A stretch of 64,000 bases of DNA from contig CALADS010000074.1 in the NCBI GenBank assembly GCA_937890825.1, forward strand, positions 209,725 through 273,724, given 5' to 3'. This stretch comes from an uncultured Bacteroides sp. GTDB lineage: Bacteria > Bacteroidota > Bacteroidia > Bacteroidales > Bacteroidaceae. Shown piece after piece: positions 27,486 through 36,915 of the stretch. The notes below the pieces were generated by a model. It was not told where the DNA came from, made no database searches, and saw only the letters and a list, made by a program, of their open reading frames with translations. How positions within the stretch are numbered: position 1 is the first letter of the stretch; each line of letters begins with the position of its first letter. A program made the position numbers and the translations under genes.

Positions 27486-28622
27486 CTATTTTTGAAGCAA
27501 CATTTGCATCTGACGAGCTGCCCGATGCGGTGCGCCTGCTTCTCCCAACTTGGCGGCCACCTCTTCATAACCCGAAAGCATACATCGGCGGTAATCCTCA
27601 TCGTACAACAAAGCCTTCAACTCTTGCTGCATATGGTCTATCGTCATCAGATCAGCAACCAACTCACGCACTACTTCTCTGCCTGCTATCAGATTCACCA
27701 GTGAAATGTATTTCACTTGTAAAATGTGGCGCTTCAGAAAAGCGATAACCTTCCCGATAGGTGTGTGATAACAGACAGCCTGCGGAACTCGGAAAAGAGC
27801 GGTTTCCAAGGTGGCAGTACCCGAAGTTACCAATGCAGCTGTGGCATGAGATAACAAAGGGTAAGTTTGATTGTAAAGAATGGTCAGCCCAGATTGTCCC
27901 ACATACTGTTTGTAGTAATCAGGAGAAATACCCGGAGCACCCGCCAATACCAGTTGATAATCCGTGAACGAAGAGGCTGCCTGAATCATCTTAGGCAGAT
28001 TATCCTTAATCTCTTGCTTGCGGCTACCAGCCAGTAGCGCGATAATCGGCTTGCTGGAAAGTCCGTTGCGTTGCAAAAATGCCGCCTTGCTCTCGGTGTA
28101 GCAAGCGCGAAAAGCCGCCACCTCGTCTACCGTAGGATTGCCTACATAATGTATGGGATACTGATGCTTGCCCTCAAAAAAATCTACCTCAAACGGTAAA
28201 ATAGAAAAGAGCTGATCTATATCACGCCGTATATTCTTGATGCGATATTCCTTCCACGCCCAGATCTTGGGAGAGATATAATAATATATCGGAATCTGTG
28301 TATGTGCATGCACATACTGAGCTATCTTTAGATTGAATCCGGGGTAATCTACTAAAATAAGGACATCAGGATGCCACGCCACAATGTCTTGCTTGCAGCG
28401 TTTCATATTGGCAAAGATGGTACGTAGATGAAGCAACACCGGTATAAAGCCCATATAAGCCAATTCTTTATAGTGCTTCACCAAGGTTCCTCCTACCGCT
28501 GCCATCAGATCGCCACCAAAAAAACGGAATTCGGCCCGTGGGTCTTCTTCCTTCAAGGCTGCCATCAGATGCGAAGCATGCAGGTCACCCGAAGCCTCTC
28601 CTACTATTAGATAATACTTCAT
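27486..28622 (-). CDS. lpxB: Lipid-A-disaccharide synthase
   Basis: Joins UDP-diacylglucosamine and lipid X to form the lipid A disaccharide at the inner face of the cytoplasmic membrane (GT19). At 378 residues it has the usual length. Family blocks include the N-terminal GEASGDLHAS, FFGGDLM, VDYPGFNLKIA, YYISPKIWAWK, and the C-terminal nucleotide-binding half with LLAGSRKQEI and VTSGTATLETAL. It starts four bases after the surE stop, so the two are co-transcribed and probably translationally coupled; this pairing is common in Bacteroidales. Confidence 0.97.
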   Translation of the reverse strand: MKYYLIVGEASGDLHASHLMAALKEEDPRAEFRFFGGDLMAAVGGTLVKHYKELAYMGFIPVLLHLRTIFANMKRCKQDIVAWHPDVLILVDYPGFNLKIAQYVHAHTQIPIYYYISPKIWAWKEYRIKNIRRDIDQLFSILPFEVDFFEGKHQYPIHYVGNPTVDEVAAFRACYTESKAAFLQRNGLSSKPIIALLAGSRKQEIKDNLPKMIQAASSFTDYQLVLAGAPGISPDYYKQYVGQSGLTILYNQTYPLLSHATAALVTSGTATLETALFRVPQAVCYHTPIGKVIAFLKRHILQVKYISLVNLIAGREVVRELVADLMTIDHMQQELKALLYDEDYRRCMLSGYEEVAAKLGEAGAPHRAARQMQMLLQK

Positions 28623-28626
28623 CTAC

Positions 28627-29391
28627 TTAAAACCAGGATTTTAATTCATCGATAAATCCATAAGCAGTTACGTCTACTGTAGTGGGGGTTATGGCCACAT
28701 AGCCATTGGCCAATGCCCAATGATCGTTACTTTCATTGCCGGCATCAGTATCTACAAACTCTCCCGTGAGCCAATAATAATGAGCATCGCCTCTATGAGC
28801 AAAGTTTTCCCACTCATTGGTCCATTCTCCTCTGGCCTGCTGACAAATGCGTACCCCCTTCAAATCACGAGAATCGGGGAAATTAACATTGAGGCACGTC
28901 AACGGCGGAAGTCCTCTTTCTAACACTTGACGGGCAATGGCACGTACATAGGGGCCTGCAGCTTCGAAATTAGCATTGGGCTCGTGGCTGCAAAGAGAAA
29001 ATCCGATAGAGGGAATTCCCTTCAAGCAACCTTCAATCACCACGCCCATAGTGCCGGAATAATGAACATTGGTGGCTGAATTGTCGCCATGATTGATACC
29101 TCCTACCACCAAGTCTGGCTTTCGGTCTAATACCGTGTGCAAAGCCAGTTTAACGCAATCAGTAGGTGTACCCGAACATTTATAGACAGTCAGTCCTACA
29201 TCTTTACGTACTAGCTGATAATGAATAGGCTCCGTTACCGTGAGTGCGCAAGCTGTACCAGAGCGTGGAGCATCGGGGGCCATAACTACTATTTCGCCCA
29301 AAGGACGAAGAAACTTTATCAATTCGCTGATTCCTTTTGAGATAACTCCATCATCATTGGAAATCAGTATCAAAGGTCTTTGATTTTCCAT
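28627..29391 (-). CDS. surE: 5'/3'-nucleotidase SurE
   Basis: Metal-dependent nucleoside monophosphate phosphatase. The 254-residue sequence carries the active-site block ISNDDG (Asn12, Asp13, Asp14), the phosphate-contact PRSGTACALT and the metal ligand Asn in GGINHGDNS. It is first gene of a two-gene unit with lpxB. The start at 29391 is the only reasonable ATG before the SND block. A -7-like box lies 55 bp upstream. Confidence 0.97.
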   Translation of the reverse strand: MENQRPLILISNDDGVISKGISELIKFLRPLGEIVVMAPDAPRSGTACALTVTEPIHYQLVRKDVGLTVYKCSGTPTDCVKLALHTVLDRKPDLVVGGINHGDNSATNVHYSGTMGVVIEGCLKGIPSIGFSLCSHEPNANFEAAGPYVRAIARQVLERGLPPLTCLNVNFPDSRDLKGVRICQQARGEWTNEWENFAHRGDAHYYWLTGEFVDTDAGNESNDHWALANGYVAITPTTVDVTAYGFIDELKSWF

Positions 29392-29445
29392 ATCTTTAGC
29401 TGTTTATGGACAGACTGTGTGTAAACCGTCTGCCTATTGATAGCA

Positions 29446-29453
29446 CAAAAATA
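29446..29453 (-). promoter_or_regulatory. Candidate surE-lpxB promoter (-7 box)
   Basis: TATTTTTG on the minus strand fits TAnnTTTG. No convincing -33 box is visible, so support is limited to this element and its position. Confidence 0.4.
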
Positions 29454-29527
29454 ACGAAACTGGGCCATATATAATATAGATTAACCCGAAATATTGCATT
29501 TTTATCGTCATAACAGCCTTCTTTTCG

Positions 29528-29535
29528 TATCTTTG
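29528..29535 (+). promoter_or_regulatory. Promoter of the DUF456 gene (-7 box)
   Basis: TATCTTTG is a perfect TAnnTTTG box, with a T-run near 29499-29503 as a weak -33. The start codon follows 39 bp later. Confidence 0.55.
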
Positions 29536-29573
29536 CACACAGATAACCATCTATTCATCATCGTTACTCATTT

Positions 29574-30047
29574 ATGGATATAATTTTAATCATAGCAGGC
29601 ATTCTATGCCTACTTACAGGACTTACGGGCTGCCTGCTGCCCATGCTACCCGGCCCTCCCTTAGCTTACTTGGGACTCATATTATTGCACTTCACCAGTG
29701 AAGTTGAATTTACAACTAATCAACTGGTTCTATGGCTATTGCTAGTGATTGCAGCACAAGTATTGGACTATCTGGTCCCTTTGTTGGGCAGCAAATACAG
29801 CGGCAGCAGTCGTTGGGGAACGCGTGGCTGCCTGGCAGGTACCCTCATGGGTCTCTTCTTCCTTCCGTGGGGCATTATACTGGGGCCATTTCTAGGAGCA
29901 TTCATCGGTGAACTGCTCGGAGGAAACGATCATTCACAAGCCTTAAAATCAGGAGTAGGGTCAATAGTAGGCTTACTAGCAGGTACTGTGCTGAAATGTA
30001 TACTCACAGGATATTTCATCTGGCAATTTTTCAAACCACTCTTCTGA
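29574..30047 (+). CDS. DUF456 family membrane protein
   Basis: A 157-residue integral membrane protein with about four transmembrane segments. The glycine-rich DUF456 pattern is visible: an N-terminal LTGCLLPMLPGPPLAYLGL, central SSRWGTRGCLAGTLMG, then GIILGPFLGAFIGELLGG, and a closing KSGVGSIVGLLAGTVLKC. The molecular function of the family is unknown. It precedes the parAB cluster but has its own promoter and is separated from parA by 253 bp. Confidence 0.85.
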   Translation: MDIILIIAGILCLLTGLTGCLLPMLPGPPLAYLGLILLHFTSEVEFTTNQLVLWLLLVIAAQVLDYLVPLLGSKYSGSSRWGTRGCLAGTLMGLFFLPWGIILGPFLGAFIGELLGGNDHSQALKSGVGSIVGLLAGTVLKCILTGYFIWQFFKPLF

Positions 30048-30132
30048 TACAAGCAAACAAGTCTGCATCTTATAAAAACTTAATCTTCTGCAAGTGAGGT
30101 TGCATGCAGGAGTACTATTCGATAGATTTATG

Positions 30133-30140
30133 TATCTTTG
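30133..30140 (+). promoter_or_regulatory. Candidate parA promoter (-7 box)
   Basis: TATCTTTG fits TAnnTTTG, giving a leader of about 155 nt before parA. No gene or parS-like palindrome is seen in 30048-30300. Confidence 0.5.
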
Positions 30141-30300
30141 CTGTCGATAAATCAGAGATAAGGAAACAACCTGCGGAACCTGCTCACTGGAAGTTATTAA
30201 CAAAACTAGTGACTTATCAACCGTTTTTGCATTCTTTCTCTTTTTTAATAGGCACTATACGAAATTATCACTTATTTCGCTGCCGATAAACAACTAGATT

Positions 30301-31071
30301 ATGGGAAAAATTATTGCTTTGGCAAACCAAAAAGGTGGTGTAGGAAAAACAACGACTACGATTAACCTCGCAGCCTCACTAGCTACATTGGAAAAAAAAG
30401 TGCTAGTAGTAGACGCTGACCCCCAGGCTAATGCTTCTTCTGGATTAGGCGTAGACATCAAGCAAGCGGAATGTACTATCTACGAGTGTATTATAGACAA
30501 AATAGACGTACAAAAAGCCATTCATGACACAGAGATAGAAACCTTAAAAGTGATTTCTTCTCACATCAATCTGGTAGGTGCAGAGATAGAAATGCTCAAT
30601 TTGACTAACCGGGAGAAAATCCTAAAAGAAGTATTGGCTCCGCTAAAAGATGAATTCGACTACATTCTGATAGACTGTTCTCCTTCGTTGGGATTGATTA
30701 CCATCAATGCACTGACTGCAGCCGATTCTGTTATCATCCCTGTACAGGCAGAATACTTTGCATTGGAAGGTATCAGCAAACTACTGAATACCATTAAAAT
30801 TATCAAATCAAAGCTGAACCCGAAACTGGAAATTGAAGGATTCTTGTTGACCATGTATGATTCTCGGTTGAGACAAGCCAACCAAATCTATGATGAAGTG
30901 AAGAGACATTTTCAGGAATTGGTGTTCAACACCGTTATTCAGCGTAACGTAAAATTAAGCGAAGCTCCCAGCTACGGACTGCCCACCATTCTATATGATG
31001 CAGAATCTACAGGAGCCAAAAACCACATGGCATTAGCCAAAGAACTGATAGGCCACAACAGCCTATCTTAA
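30301..31071 (+). CDS. parA: Chromosome-partitioning ATPase ParA/Soj
   Basis: P-loop ATPase that binds DNA non-specifically and drives segregation with ParB. The 256-residue sequence opens directly with the deviant Walker A motif QKGGVGKTTT (Lys11, Lys16). Walker A' and B equivalents follow in VDADPQANASSGLG and ILIDCSPSLG. It has no N-terminal HTH, as expected for a chromosomal Soj-type protein. It is followed after 24 bp by parB and lies far from any visible plasmid genes, so this is the chromosomal set. Confidence 0.95.
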   Translation: MGKIIALANQKGGVGKTTTTINLAASLATLEKKVLVVDADPQANASSGLGVDIKQAECTIYECIIDKIDVQKAIHDTEIETLKVISSHINLVGAEIEMLNLTNREKILKEVLAPLKDEFDYILIDCSPSLGLITINALTAADSVIIPVQAEYFALEGISKLLNTIKIIKSKLNPKLEIEGFLLTMYDSRLRQANQIYDEVKRHFQELVFNTVIQRNVKLSEAPSYGLPTILYDAESTGAKNHMALAKELIGHNSLS

Positions 31072-31095
31072 AAAATGTTAGAATAGAAAAGAACC

Positions 31096-31986
31096 ATGGC
31101 GCAAAAAAGAAATGCATTAGGACGAGGATTGGATGCCCTGCTCTCAATGGATGAGGTGCAGACAGAAGGCTCTTCGTCTATTAATGAAATAGAACTGTCG
31201 AAAATTGTCGTAAATCCCAACCAGCCACGTAGGGAGTTCGACCAAACAGCACTGCAGGAATTGGCCGATTCTATAGCCGAAATAGGCATCATCCAACCCA
31301 TTACCTTGCGGAAACTTGCTGACGATGAATACCAGATTATAGCTGGCGAACGGCGCTTCCGGGCTTCACAACTAGCCGGAAAGACTACCATTCCAGCCTA
31401 CATACGTACAGCAGACGACGAGAATGTCATGGAAATGGCACTCATCGAAAATATTCAGCGCGAAGACCTGAACTCAGTAGAAATAGCCTTGGCCTACCAA
31501 CACCTGCTGGAACAATATGGACTCACTCAGGAACGGCTCAGTGAACGCGTGGGAAAAAAACGCACTACCATAGCCAATTACCTGCGTCTGTTAAAATTAC
31601 CGGCTCCCATACAAATAGGACTGCAGAACAAACAAATAGATATGGGACATGCCAGAGCTTTGGTAACATTGGGGGATCCACAGCTGCAAATGAAAGTGTT
31701 TGAAGAAATTCTGGAACACGGCTATTCTGTACGCAAAGTGGAAGAATTGGTAAAATCGCTGACCGAAGGAGAAAGCATCCTGAGCGGAAAGCGAAAAATA
31801 GCTCCTAAACGTGCCAAACTGCCCGAAGAATTCAATATACTCAAGGAACAGTTGTCCGGCTTCTTCAATACCAAAGTACAACTCACCTGTTCGGAAAAAG
31901 GAAAAGGGAAAATCAGTATTCCTTTCAGCAATGAAGAAGAATTGGAACGCATCATTGGCATCCTAGACACACTGAAGAATCAATGA
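31096..31986 (+). CDS. parB: Chromosome-partitioning protein ParB/Spo0J
   Basis: CTPase/DNA-binding partner of ParA. The 296-residue protein has the N-terminal ParB/sulfiredoxin-like domain with the GERRFRASQ CTP-binding block, then ENIQREDLNSVEIA, a HTH (LTQERLSERVGKKRTTIANYLRL) and a C-terminal dimerization segment. It is in one operon with parA, and its last four bases (ATGA) overlap the next start. No parS palindrome was recognised nearby. Confidence 0.95.
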   Translation: MAQKRNALGRGLDALLSMDEVQTEGSSSINEIELSKIVVNPNQPRREFDQTALQELADSIAEIGIIQPITLRKLADDEYQIIAGERRFRASQLAGKTTIPAYIRTADDENVMEMALIENIQREDLNSVEIALAYQHLLEQYGLTQERLSERVGKKRTTIANYLRLLKLPAPIQIGLQNKQIDMGHARALVTLGDPQLQMKVFEEILEHGYSVRKVEELVKSLTEGESILSGKRKIAPKRAKLPEEFNILKEQLSGFFNTKVQLTCSEKGKGKISIPFSNEEELERIIGILDTLKNQ

Positions 31987-32846
31987 AAAAAACAAAGCAT
32001 ACATATCGCATTCTGACCATCCTGCTGTGCTGCTTATTGCAATTGGCAGGAATGGTTGTTTTTGCACAAGACAGTCCGAAGGCTGCCCATAAGAGAGGCG
32101 CAGTGCAAAACATGGACACTGCACTTACATACCAACATATAAAGGATGCACAATTCACGGATACACTGCCTCAAACAACTTTGGAAAAACACATATTCCA
32201 AAAGTTTACCGATTCAAACGACAGTATTGCTGTAGCAGACAGTATTGCAGCTGACAATAAGAAAAAGATGTTGGAACTTACGGCCGACCCCACCTTGAAG
32301 TCTGTCACTGCCGCAACGGATACTCTTACACCGACTATCCCTAAAAAGGCATGGGTACCCAATCCTACCAAAGCTACTTGGTTGGCATTGGTTATACCAG
32401 GAGGTGGACAAATCTACAACCGGAAATACTGGAAATTACCTATCTTTTACGGTGGATTTGCAGGCTGCGCCTATGCGCTGACTTGGAACAGTAAAATGTA
32501 TAAAGATTACTCAAATGCATATAAAGATGCTGTTCGCGGTAATTGGCAATCGAGTAGCATACAAGACCTGCTTCCACCGGGATATACCGACCGCGTTTCT
32601 ACCACCCAACTAACCGAGACCCTCCGCAAACGCAAGGACACCTACCGGAGATACCGCGATTTAAGTATCTTTGCCTTTATCGGGGTATATCTGCTTTCAG
32701 TGGTAGATGCTTATGTGGATGCAGAACTCTCTAATTTCGACATCAGTCCAGACCTCAGTATGCGTGTGGAACCTGCCGTTCTGAATAATTCGCCCACTCA
32801 CTCTTCCAGCAAATCGGTAGGGGTGCAGTGCAGTTTCCGCTTTTAA
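31983..32846 (+). CDS. DUF5683 membrane-associated protein
   Basis: A 287-residue protein with an N-terminal signal (ending VFAQ, about residue 29) and a low-complexity Asp/Ser/Thr-rich stretch. A conserved DUF5683 domain at about 120-245 includes PTKATWLALVIPGGGQIYNRKYWKLPIFYGG and two hydrophobic segments. The family is restricted to Bacteroidetes and is often placed between parB and the MltD gene, as here. That suggests an envelope role linked to growth or division, but no function is established. Translation is coupled to parB. Confidence 0.85.
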   Translation: MKKTKHTYRILTILLCCLLQLAGMVVFAQDSPKAAHKRGAVQNMDTALTYQHIKDAQFTDTLPQTTLEKHIFQKFTDSNDSIAVADSIAADNKKKMLELTADPTLKSVTAATDTLTPTIPKKAWVPNPTKATWLALVIPGGGQIYNRKYWKLPIFYGGFAGCAYALTWNSKMYKDYSNAYKDAVRGNWQSSSIQDLLPPGYTDRVSTTQLTETLRKRKDTYRRYRDLSIFAFIGVYLLSVVDAYVDAELSNFDISPDLSMRVEPAVLNNSPTHSSSKSVGVQCSFRF

Positions 32847-32873
32847 CAAACCAACCTAATTGACTCACAGAAA

Positions 32874-34181
32874 ATGAGAAATACCATTTATACTTACATC
32901 CGAAAACTATTCTTCTATCCCTCTTTCGTGCTCTGTGCCTTATCACTGGGAGAACAAGCATATGCGCAAGAAAGCGTACAGGTAGTGATTCACGAGAAAG
33001 ACGGCGAACGCCAAGAGACAATTGACCTGCCCAAAAGCATGACATACTCTGTAGACAGTCTGCTGAACGACTGGAAAGCCAAAAACTATATAGACTTAGG
33101 AAAGGATTGCAGCACTTCGCACATCAATCCCACTTTCAGCGATTCTGTGTACATAGACCGACTGAGCCGCATGCCGACTATCATGGAAATGCCTTACAAC
33201 GAAATTATCCGCAAATTTATCGACCTTTATACTGGCAAATTACGAAATCAGGTATCATTCATGCTAAGCGCCTGCAACTTCTATATGCCCATCTTTGAAG
33301 AAGCTCTTGATGCTTACGGACTACCGTTGGAACTACGAAACCTTCCCATCATAGAATCGGCACTCAATCCATCGGCTGTATCACGTGCCGGAGCTTCCGG
33401 ACTGTGGCAATTCATGCTGGCCACCGGCAAACTCTACGGACTGCAAAGCAATAGTCTGGTAGACGAGCGACGCGACCCCATCAAGGCTACATGGGCAGCA
33501 GCACGCTACCTGAAAGATATGTACAACATCTATAAAGACTGGAACCTGGTGATTGCTGCCTATAACTGCGGACCGGGTACCATCAACAAGGCCATCCGAC
33601 GCTCTGGCGGAAAAACCGACTATTGGGAAATATACAACTACCTACCCAAAGAAACCAGAGGGTATGTACCGGCATTTATCGCAGCCAATTATGTAATGAC
33701 TTACTATTGCAAACACAACATTTGCCCGATGGAAACCAACATACCCCATGCCACAGATACAGTACAGGTGAGCAAGAATCTGCATTTTCAGCAAATCGCT
33801 GATATATGCGGCACGGAGATGGATGAAATCAAAAGTTTGAACCCGCAATACAAAAAATACATCATTCCCGGCGAAAGCCAACCACAAACCTTGCGGCTGC
33901 CCATTCAGGCCATCAGTACCTTCATCGACCGCCAAGATACGATTTATGAACACCGCAAAACAGAACTATTTAAAAACAGACGAATCGTTTCTGTATCCGA
34001 CCGTTCATACAGCAAGGGCTCTACCGGATCTGGAGACTTGATTTATCACCGCATCAGAAGTGGCGAAAATTTAGGTAGCATAGCCCGTAAATATGGAGTA
34101 TCTGTCAAACAGATTCAACGGTGGAACGGAATGTCAAGCACTCGAATCTCAGCTGGGAAACGACTGAAAATCTACAAATAA
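32874..34181 (+). CDS. MltD-like membrane-bound lytic murein transglycosylase with LysM
   Basis: Cleaves peptidoglycan glycan strands, forming 1,6-anhydro ends. The 435-residue protein has a signal peptide (to about residue 32), an SLT/GH23 domain with catalytic Glu161 in LPIIESALNP, GASGLWQFM, and VIAAYNCGPGTINKAI. A partial LysM-like region is followed by a C-terminal LysM (about 390-433, YHRIRSGENLGSIARKYGVS) for wall binding. It is 27 bp after the DUF5683 gene, so probably in the same transcript as parAB. Confidence 0.92.
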   Translation: MRNTIYTYIRKLFFYPSFVLCALSLGEQAYAQESVQVVIHEKDGERQETIDLPKSMTYSVDSLLNDWKAKNYIDLGKDCSTSHINPTFSDSVYIDRLSRMPTIMEMPYNEIIRKFIDLYTGKLRNQVSFMLSACNFYMPIFEEALDAYGLPLELRNLPIIESALNPSAVSRAGASGLWQFMLATGKLYGLQSNSLVDERRDPIKATWAAARYLKDMYNIYKDWNLVIAAYNCGPGTINKAIRRSGGKTDYWEIYNYLPKETRGYVPAFIAANYVMTYYCKHNICPMETNIPHATDTVQVSKNLHFQQIADICGTEMDEIKSLNPQYKKYIIPGESQPQTLRLPIQAISTFIDRQDTIYEHRKTELFKNRRIVSVSDRSYSKGSTGSGDLIYHRIRSGENLGSIARKYGVSVKQIQRWNGMSSTRISAGKRLKIYK

Positions 34182-34191
34182 GCCACAAAGA

Positions 34192-34222
34192 CTTGCGCAA
34201 TACGGGAAATTATCTATTTTTG
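34192..34222 (+). promoter_or_regulatory. Promoter of relA/spoT
   Basis: CTTG (34192-34195) and TATTTTTG (34215-34222) with 19 bp between them match the Bacteroides consensus closely. The start codon lies 30 bp downstream. Confidence 0.7.
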
Positions 34223-34251
34223 CAAATAAAGTAAAAATAGACACTACAGAC

Positions 34252-36510
34252 ATGGAAGAGAATACCAGCCTAAAAGAGAAAGAAAGAGCGGAAGAAGAAA
34301 TGATAGAACAGGCCTTCCGTGAATTGTTAGATGACTATCTGGCTACCAAACACCGTAAACGCATAGAGATTATTACCAAAGCCTTCAATTTTGCCAATCA
34401 GGCACATAAAGGCATAAAGAGACGCTCTGGCGAACCGTATATCATGCACCCCATAGCGGTGGCCAAAATAGTATGCAATGAAATCGGCTTGGGATCTACT
34501 TCCATCTGTGCCGCCCTGCTACACGATGTAGTAGAAGATACAGACTATACCGTAGAGGATATTGAGAATATCTTCGGCCCTAAAGTGTCGCAAATCGTAG
34601 ATGGACTGACCAAAATTTCGCGAGGAATCTTTGGCGACCAAGTTTCAGCACAGGCAGAAAACTTCAAGAAACTGCTGCTCACCATGTCGAATGACATCCG
34701 GGTGATTCTTATTAAAATAGCCGACCGCCTGCACAATATGCGCACCCTGGGATCCATGCTCCCCAACAAACAGTATAAAATAGCTGGAGAAACCCTGTAT
34801 ATCTATGCCCCACTGGCCAACCGTCTGGGACTGTACAAAATCAAAACTGAACTGGAAAATCTTAGCTTCAAGTATGAGCATCCGGAAAAATACCAGGAAA
34901 TAGAAACCAAACTGGCAGCCACTGCCGCAGAGCGCGAAGAGGTATTCCAGCAATTTACAGCTCCCATAAAGGCACAACTGGATAAGATGGGAATGAAATA
35001 CCACATACTGGCCCGTGTCAAATCCATCTATTCCATTTGGAACAAAATGCAGACCAAGCACGTACCCTTCGAAGAGATTTATGATTTGCTGGCAGTGCGC
35101 ATCGTATTCACCCCCCAACATATGGAAGAGGAACTGAACGATTGCTTTAATATCTATGTGGCTATTTCTAAAATCTACAAGCCTCATCCCGACCGCTTAC
35201 GCGACTGGATAAGCCATCCCAAGGCAAACGGGTATCAAGCACTACACGTCACCTTAATGAGCAACAACGGACAATGGATTGAGGTACAGATACGCAGTGA
35301 GCGCATGAACGATGTAGCCGAACAGGGATTTGCCGCACACTGGAAATATAAGGAAGGCGGAGGAAGCGAGGATGAAGGAGAATTGGAAAAATGGCTCAGA
35401 ACCATCAAAGAAATTCTGGATGACCCGCAACCCGATGCTATCGATTTTCTGGACACCATCAAACTGAACCTCTTTGCTTCGGAGATTTTTGTCTTCACAC
35501 CGAAAGGTGATTTGAAAACCATGCCACAGAATGCCACGGCACTGGATTTTGCCTTTCTACTACATACCGATATAGGAAGCCATTGCATCGGTGCCAAGGT
35601 AAACCATAAACTGGTACCCCTTAGCCACAAACTGGAAAGTGGTGACCAAGTGGAAATCCTTACCTCCAAATCGCAACGCGTACAGCCTGAATGGGAATCA
35701 TATGCCACAACGGCACGTGCCAAAAGCAAAATAGCTGCCATCCTACGAAAAGAAGCCAAAGCCAATCAAAAGACAGGCGAAGCACTGCTGACGGAGTTTT
35801 TTGAAAAAGAAGACATCCAACTGAACGACGATACACTTAACAAGCTGATGCGCTTTCATAAATTCCACACTCACGATGAACTCTTTATAGCCATTGGAAG
35901 CAAAAAACTGGTATTGGGAGAAGCTGAAAAAAATCTATTGAAAGAAAAGCCTAATGCAGCCTGGAAAAAACTGCTGAAATTTTCGTTCGGATACAAAGAG
36001 AATAAAGAGAGCGAACAGCCACAAGAAAAAGTTGCCAAGCAGGAAAAGATTAACACCAAGCAGATTCTGAAACTTACAGAAGAGGCTATTCAGAAAAATT
36101 ACATTATGGCTGAATGTTGTCATCCCATTCCTGGAGATGATGTACTGGGATATATTGATGAGCAAAACCGCATCATCATACACAAACGTCAATGCTCCAT
36201 TGCTGCACGACTGAAAAGCAGTTACGGAAACCGTATCATTGCCACAGAATGGGATACGCATAAAGAACTATCTTTTGTAGTGACCATCTATCTGAAAGGT
36301 ATAGACGGTATCGGACTGCTGAATGAGGTGACACAGGTTATCTCTCGCCAACTGAATGTAAATATCCGCAACCTGAACATAGAAACCAATGATGGCATTT
36401 TCGAAGGACGCATCCAACTCTATGTACATGATGTAGACGATGTGCGCACCATCTGTAATAACCTGAAGTTGATTCAAAACATTAAACAAGTAACCCGCAT
36501 AGAAGACTAA
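34252..36510 (+). CDS. Bifunctional (p)ppGpp synthetase/hydrolase (RelA/SpoT family)
   Basis: Controls the stringent-response alarmone. The 752-residue protein has an intact HD hydrolase domain (His66, His91-Asp92 in LLHDVVEDT), a synthetase domain with ILARVKSIYSIWNKM and KANGYQALHVTL, a TGS domain (about 410-470, PKGDLKTMPQNATALDF), a CC/helical region and a C-terminal ACT domain. The intact HD motif argues for a dual enzyme of the Rel type. The gene has its own promoter and meets the MerR-type gene tail-to-tail with a four-base overlap. Confidence 0.96.
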   Translation: MEENTSLKEKERAEEEMIEQAFRELLDDYLATKHRKRIEIITKAFNFANQAHKGIKRRSGEPYIMHPIAVAKIVCNEIGLGSTSICAALLHDVVEDTDYTVEDIENIFGPKVSQIVDGLTKISRGIFGDQVSAQAENFKKLLLTMSNDIRVILIKIADRLHNMRTLGSMLPNKQYKIAGETLYIYAPLANRLGLYKIKTELENLSFKYEHPEKYQEIETKLAATAAEREEVFQQFTAPIKAQLDKMGMKYHILARVKSIYSIWNKMQTKHVPFEEIYDLLAVRIVFTPQHMEEELNDCFNIYVAISKIYKPHPDRLRDWISHPKANGYQALHVTLMSNNGQWIEVQIRSERMNDVAEQGFAAHWKYKEGGGSEDEGELEKWLRTIKEILDDPQPDAIDFLDTIKLNLFASEIFVFTPKGDLKTMPQNATALDFAFLLHTDIGSHCIGAKVNHKLVPLSHKLESGDQVEILTSKSQRVQPEWESYATTARAKSKIAAILRKEAKANQKTGEALLTEFFEKEDIQLNDDTLNKLMRFHKFHTHDELFIAIGSKKLVLGEAEKNLLKEKPNAAWKKLLKFSFGYKENKESEQPQEKVAKQEKINTKQILKLTEEAIQKNYIMAECCHPIPGDDVLGYIDEQNRIIIHKRQCSIAARLKSSYGNRIIATEWDTHKELSFVVTIYLKGIDGIGLLNEVTQVISRQLNVNIRNLNIETNDGIFEGRIQLYVHDVDDVRTICNNLKLIQNIKQVTRIED

Positions 36511-36899
36511 GGTTGCATATGCTGTAGGTTTTTTTTCAGTTCATCCACTTGCTGATAGGTAAATGCATCGAGTGCATCACGCATACCTATCAGTTCACTG
36601 CGGATAGACTTCAGCCGCTCCACTAATTCAAAATTTCGAGCTGTTCTCTCCGGACTGACTTTCATCTGCTTCCGCGCCCCTTCTAAAGTCATGCCACGTT
36701 CCTTTACCAGCAAATGAATTCGTTTGATGATTTCGATATCCTCTTTCCGATACTGACGCACTCCCCTACCCGCTTTCTTCGGGTGGATTTGTGGAAATTC
36801 CTTCTCCCAATACCGCAATGTAGATTCCTGCAAATCGAACATACGAGCCACTTCACTGATGGAATAGTATAATTTCATTTTTTTGTCTGAATAATGCAT
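36507..36899 (-). CDS. MerR-family transcriptional regulator
   Basis: DNA-binding protein of 130 residues from the chosen ATG. An N-terminal winged HTH (LYYSISEVARMFDLQESTLR, YWEKEFPQI) is followed by RQYRKEDIEIIKRIHLLV and a coiled-coil dimerization helix. The C-terminal effector region is very short, so no ligand is implied. Possible starts are 36914, 36899 and 36878; 36899 matches the usual ten-residue lead before the KLYYS block. The gene is just downstream of the M23 peptidase gene (16 bp) and probably co-transcribed with it. The targets are unknown. Confidence 0.85.
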   Translation of the reverse strand: MHYSDKKMKLYYSISEVARMFDLQESTLRYWEKEFPQIHPKKAGRGVRQYRKEDIEIIKRIHLLVKERGMTLEGARKQMKVSPERTARNFELVERLKSIRSELIGMRDALDAFTYQQVDELKKNLQHMQP

Positions 36900-36915
36900 A
36901 ACACCCCTAATCACC

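Noticed and set aside
30048..30300. parS site or small gene upstream of parA
   Set aside because: No 14-16-bp CACGTG-centred palindrome was seen, and the 61-codon frame here spans the -7 box region and has no recognisable features.
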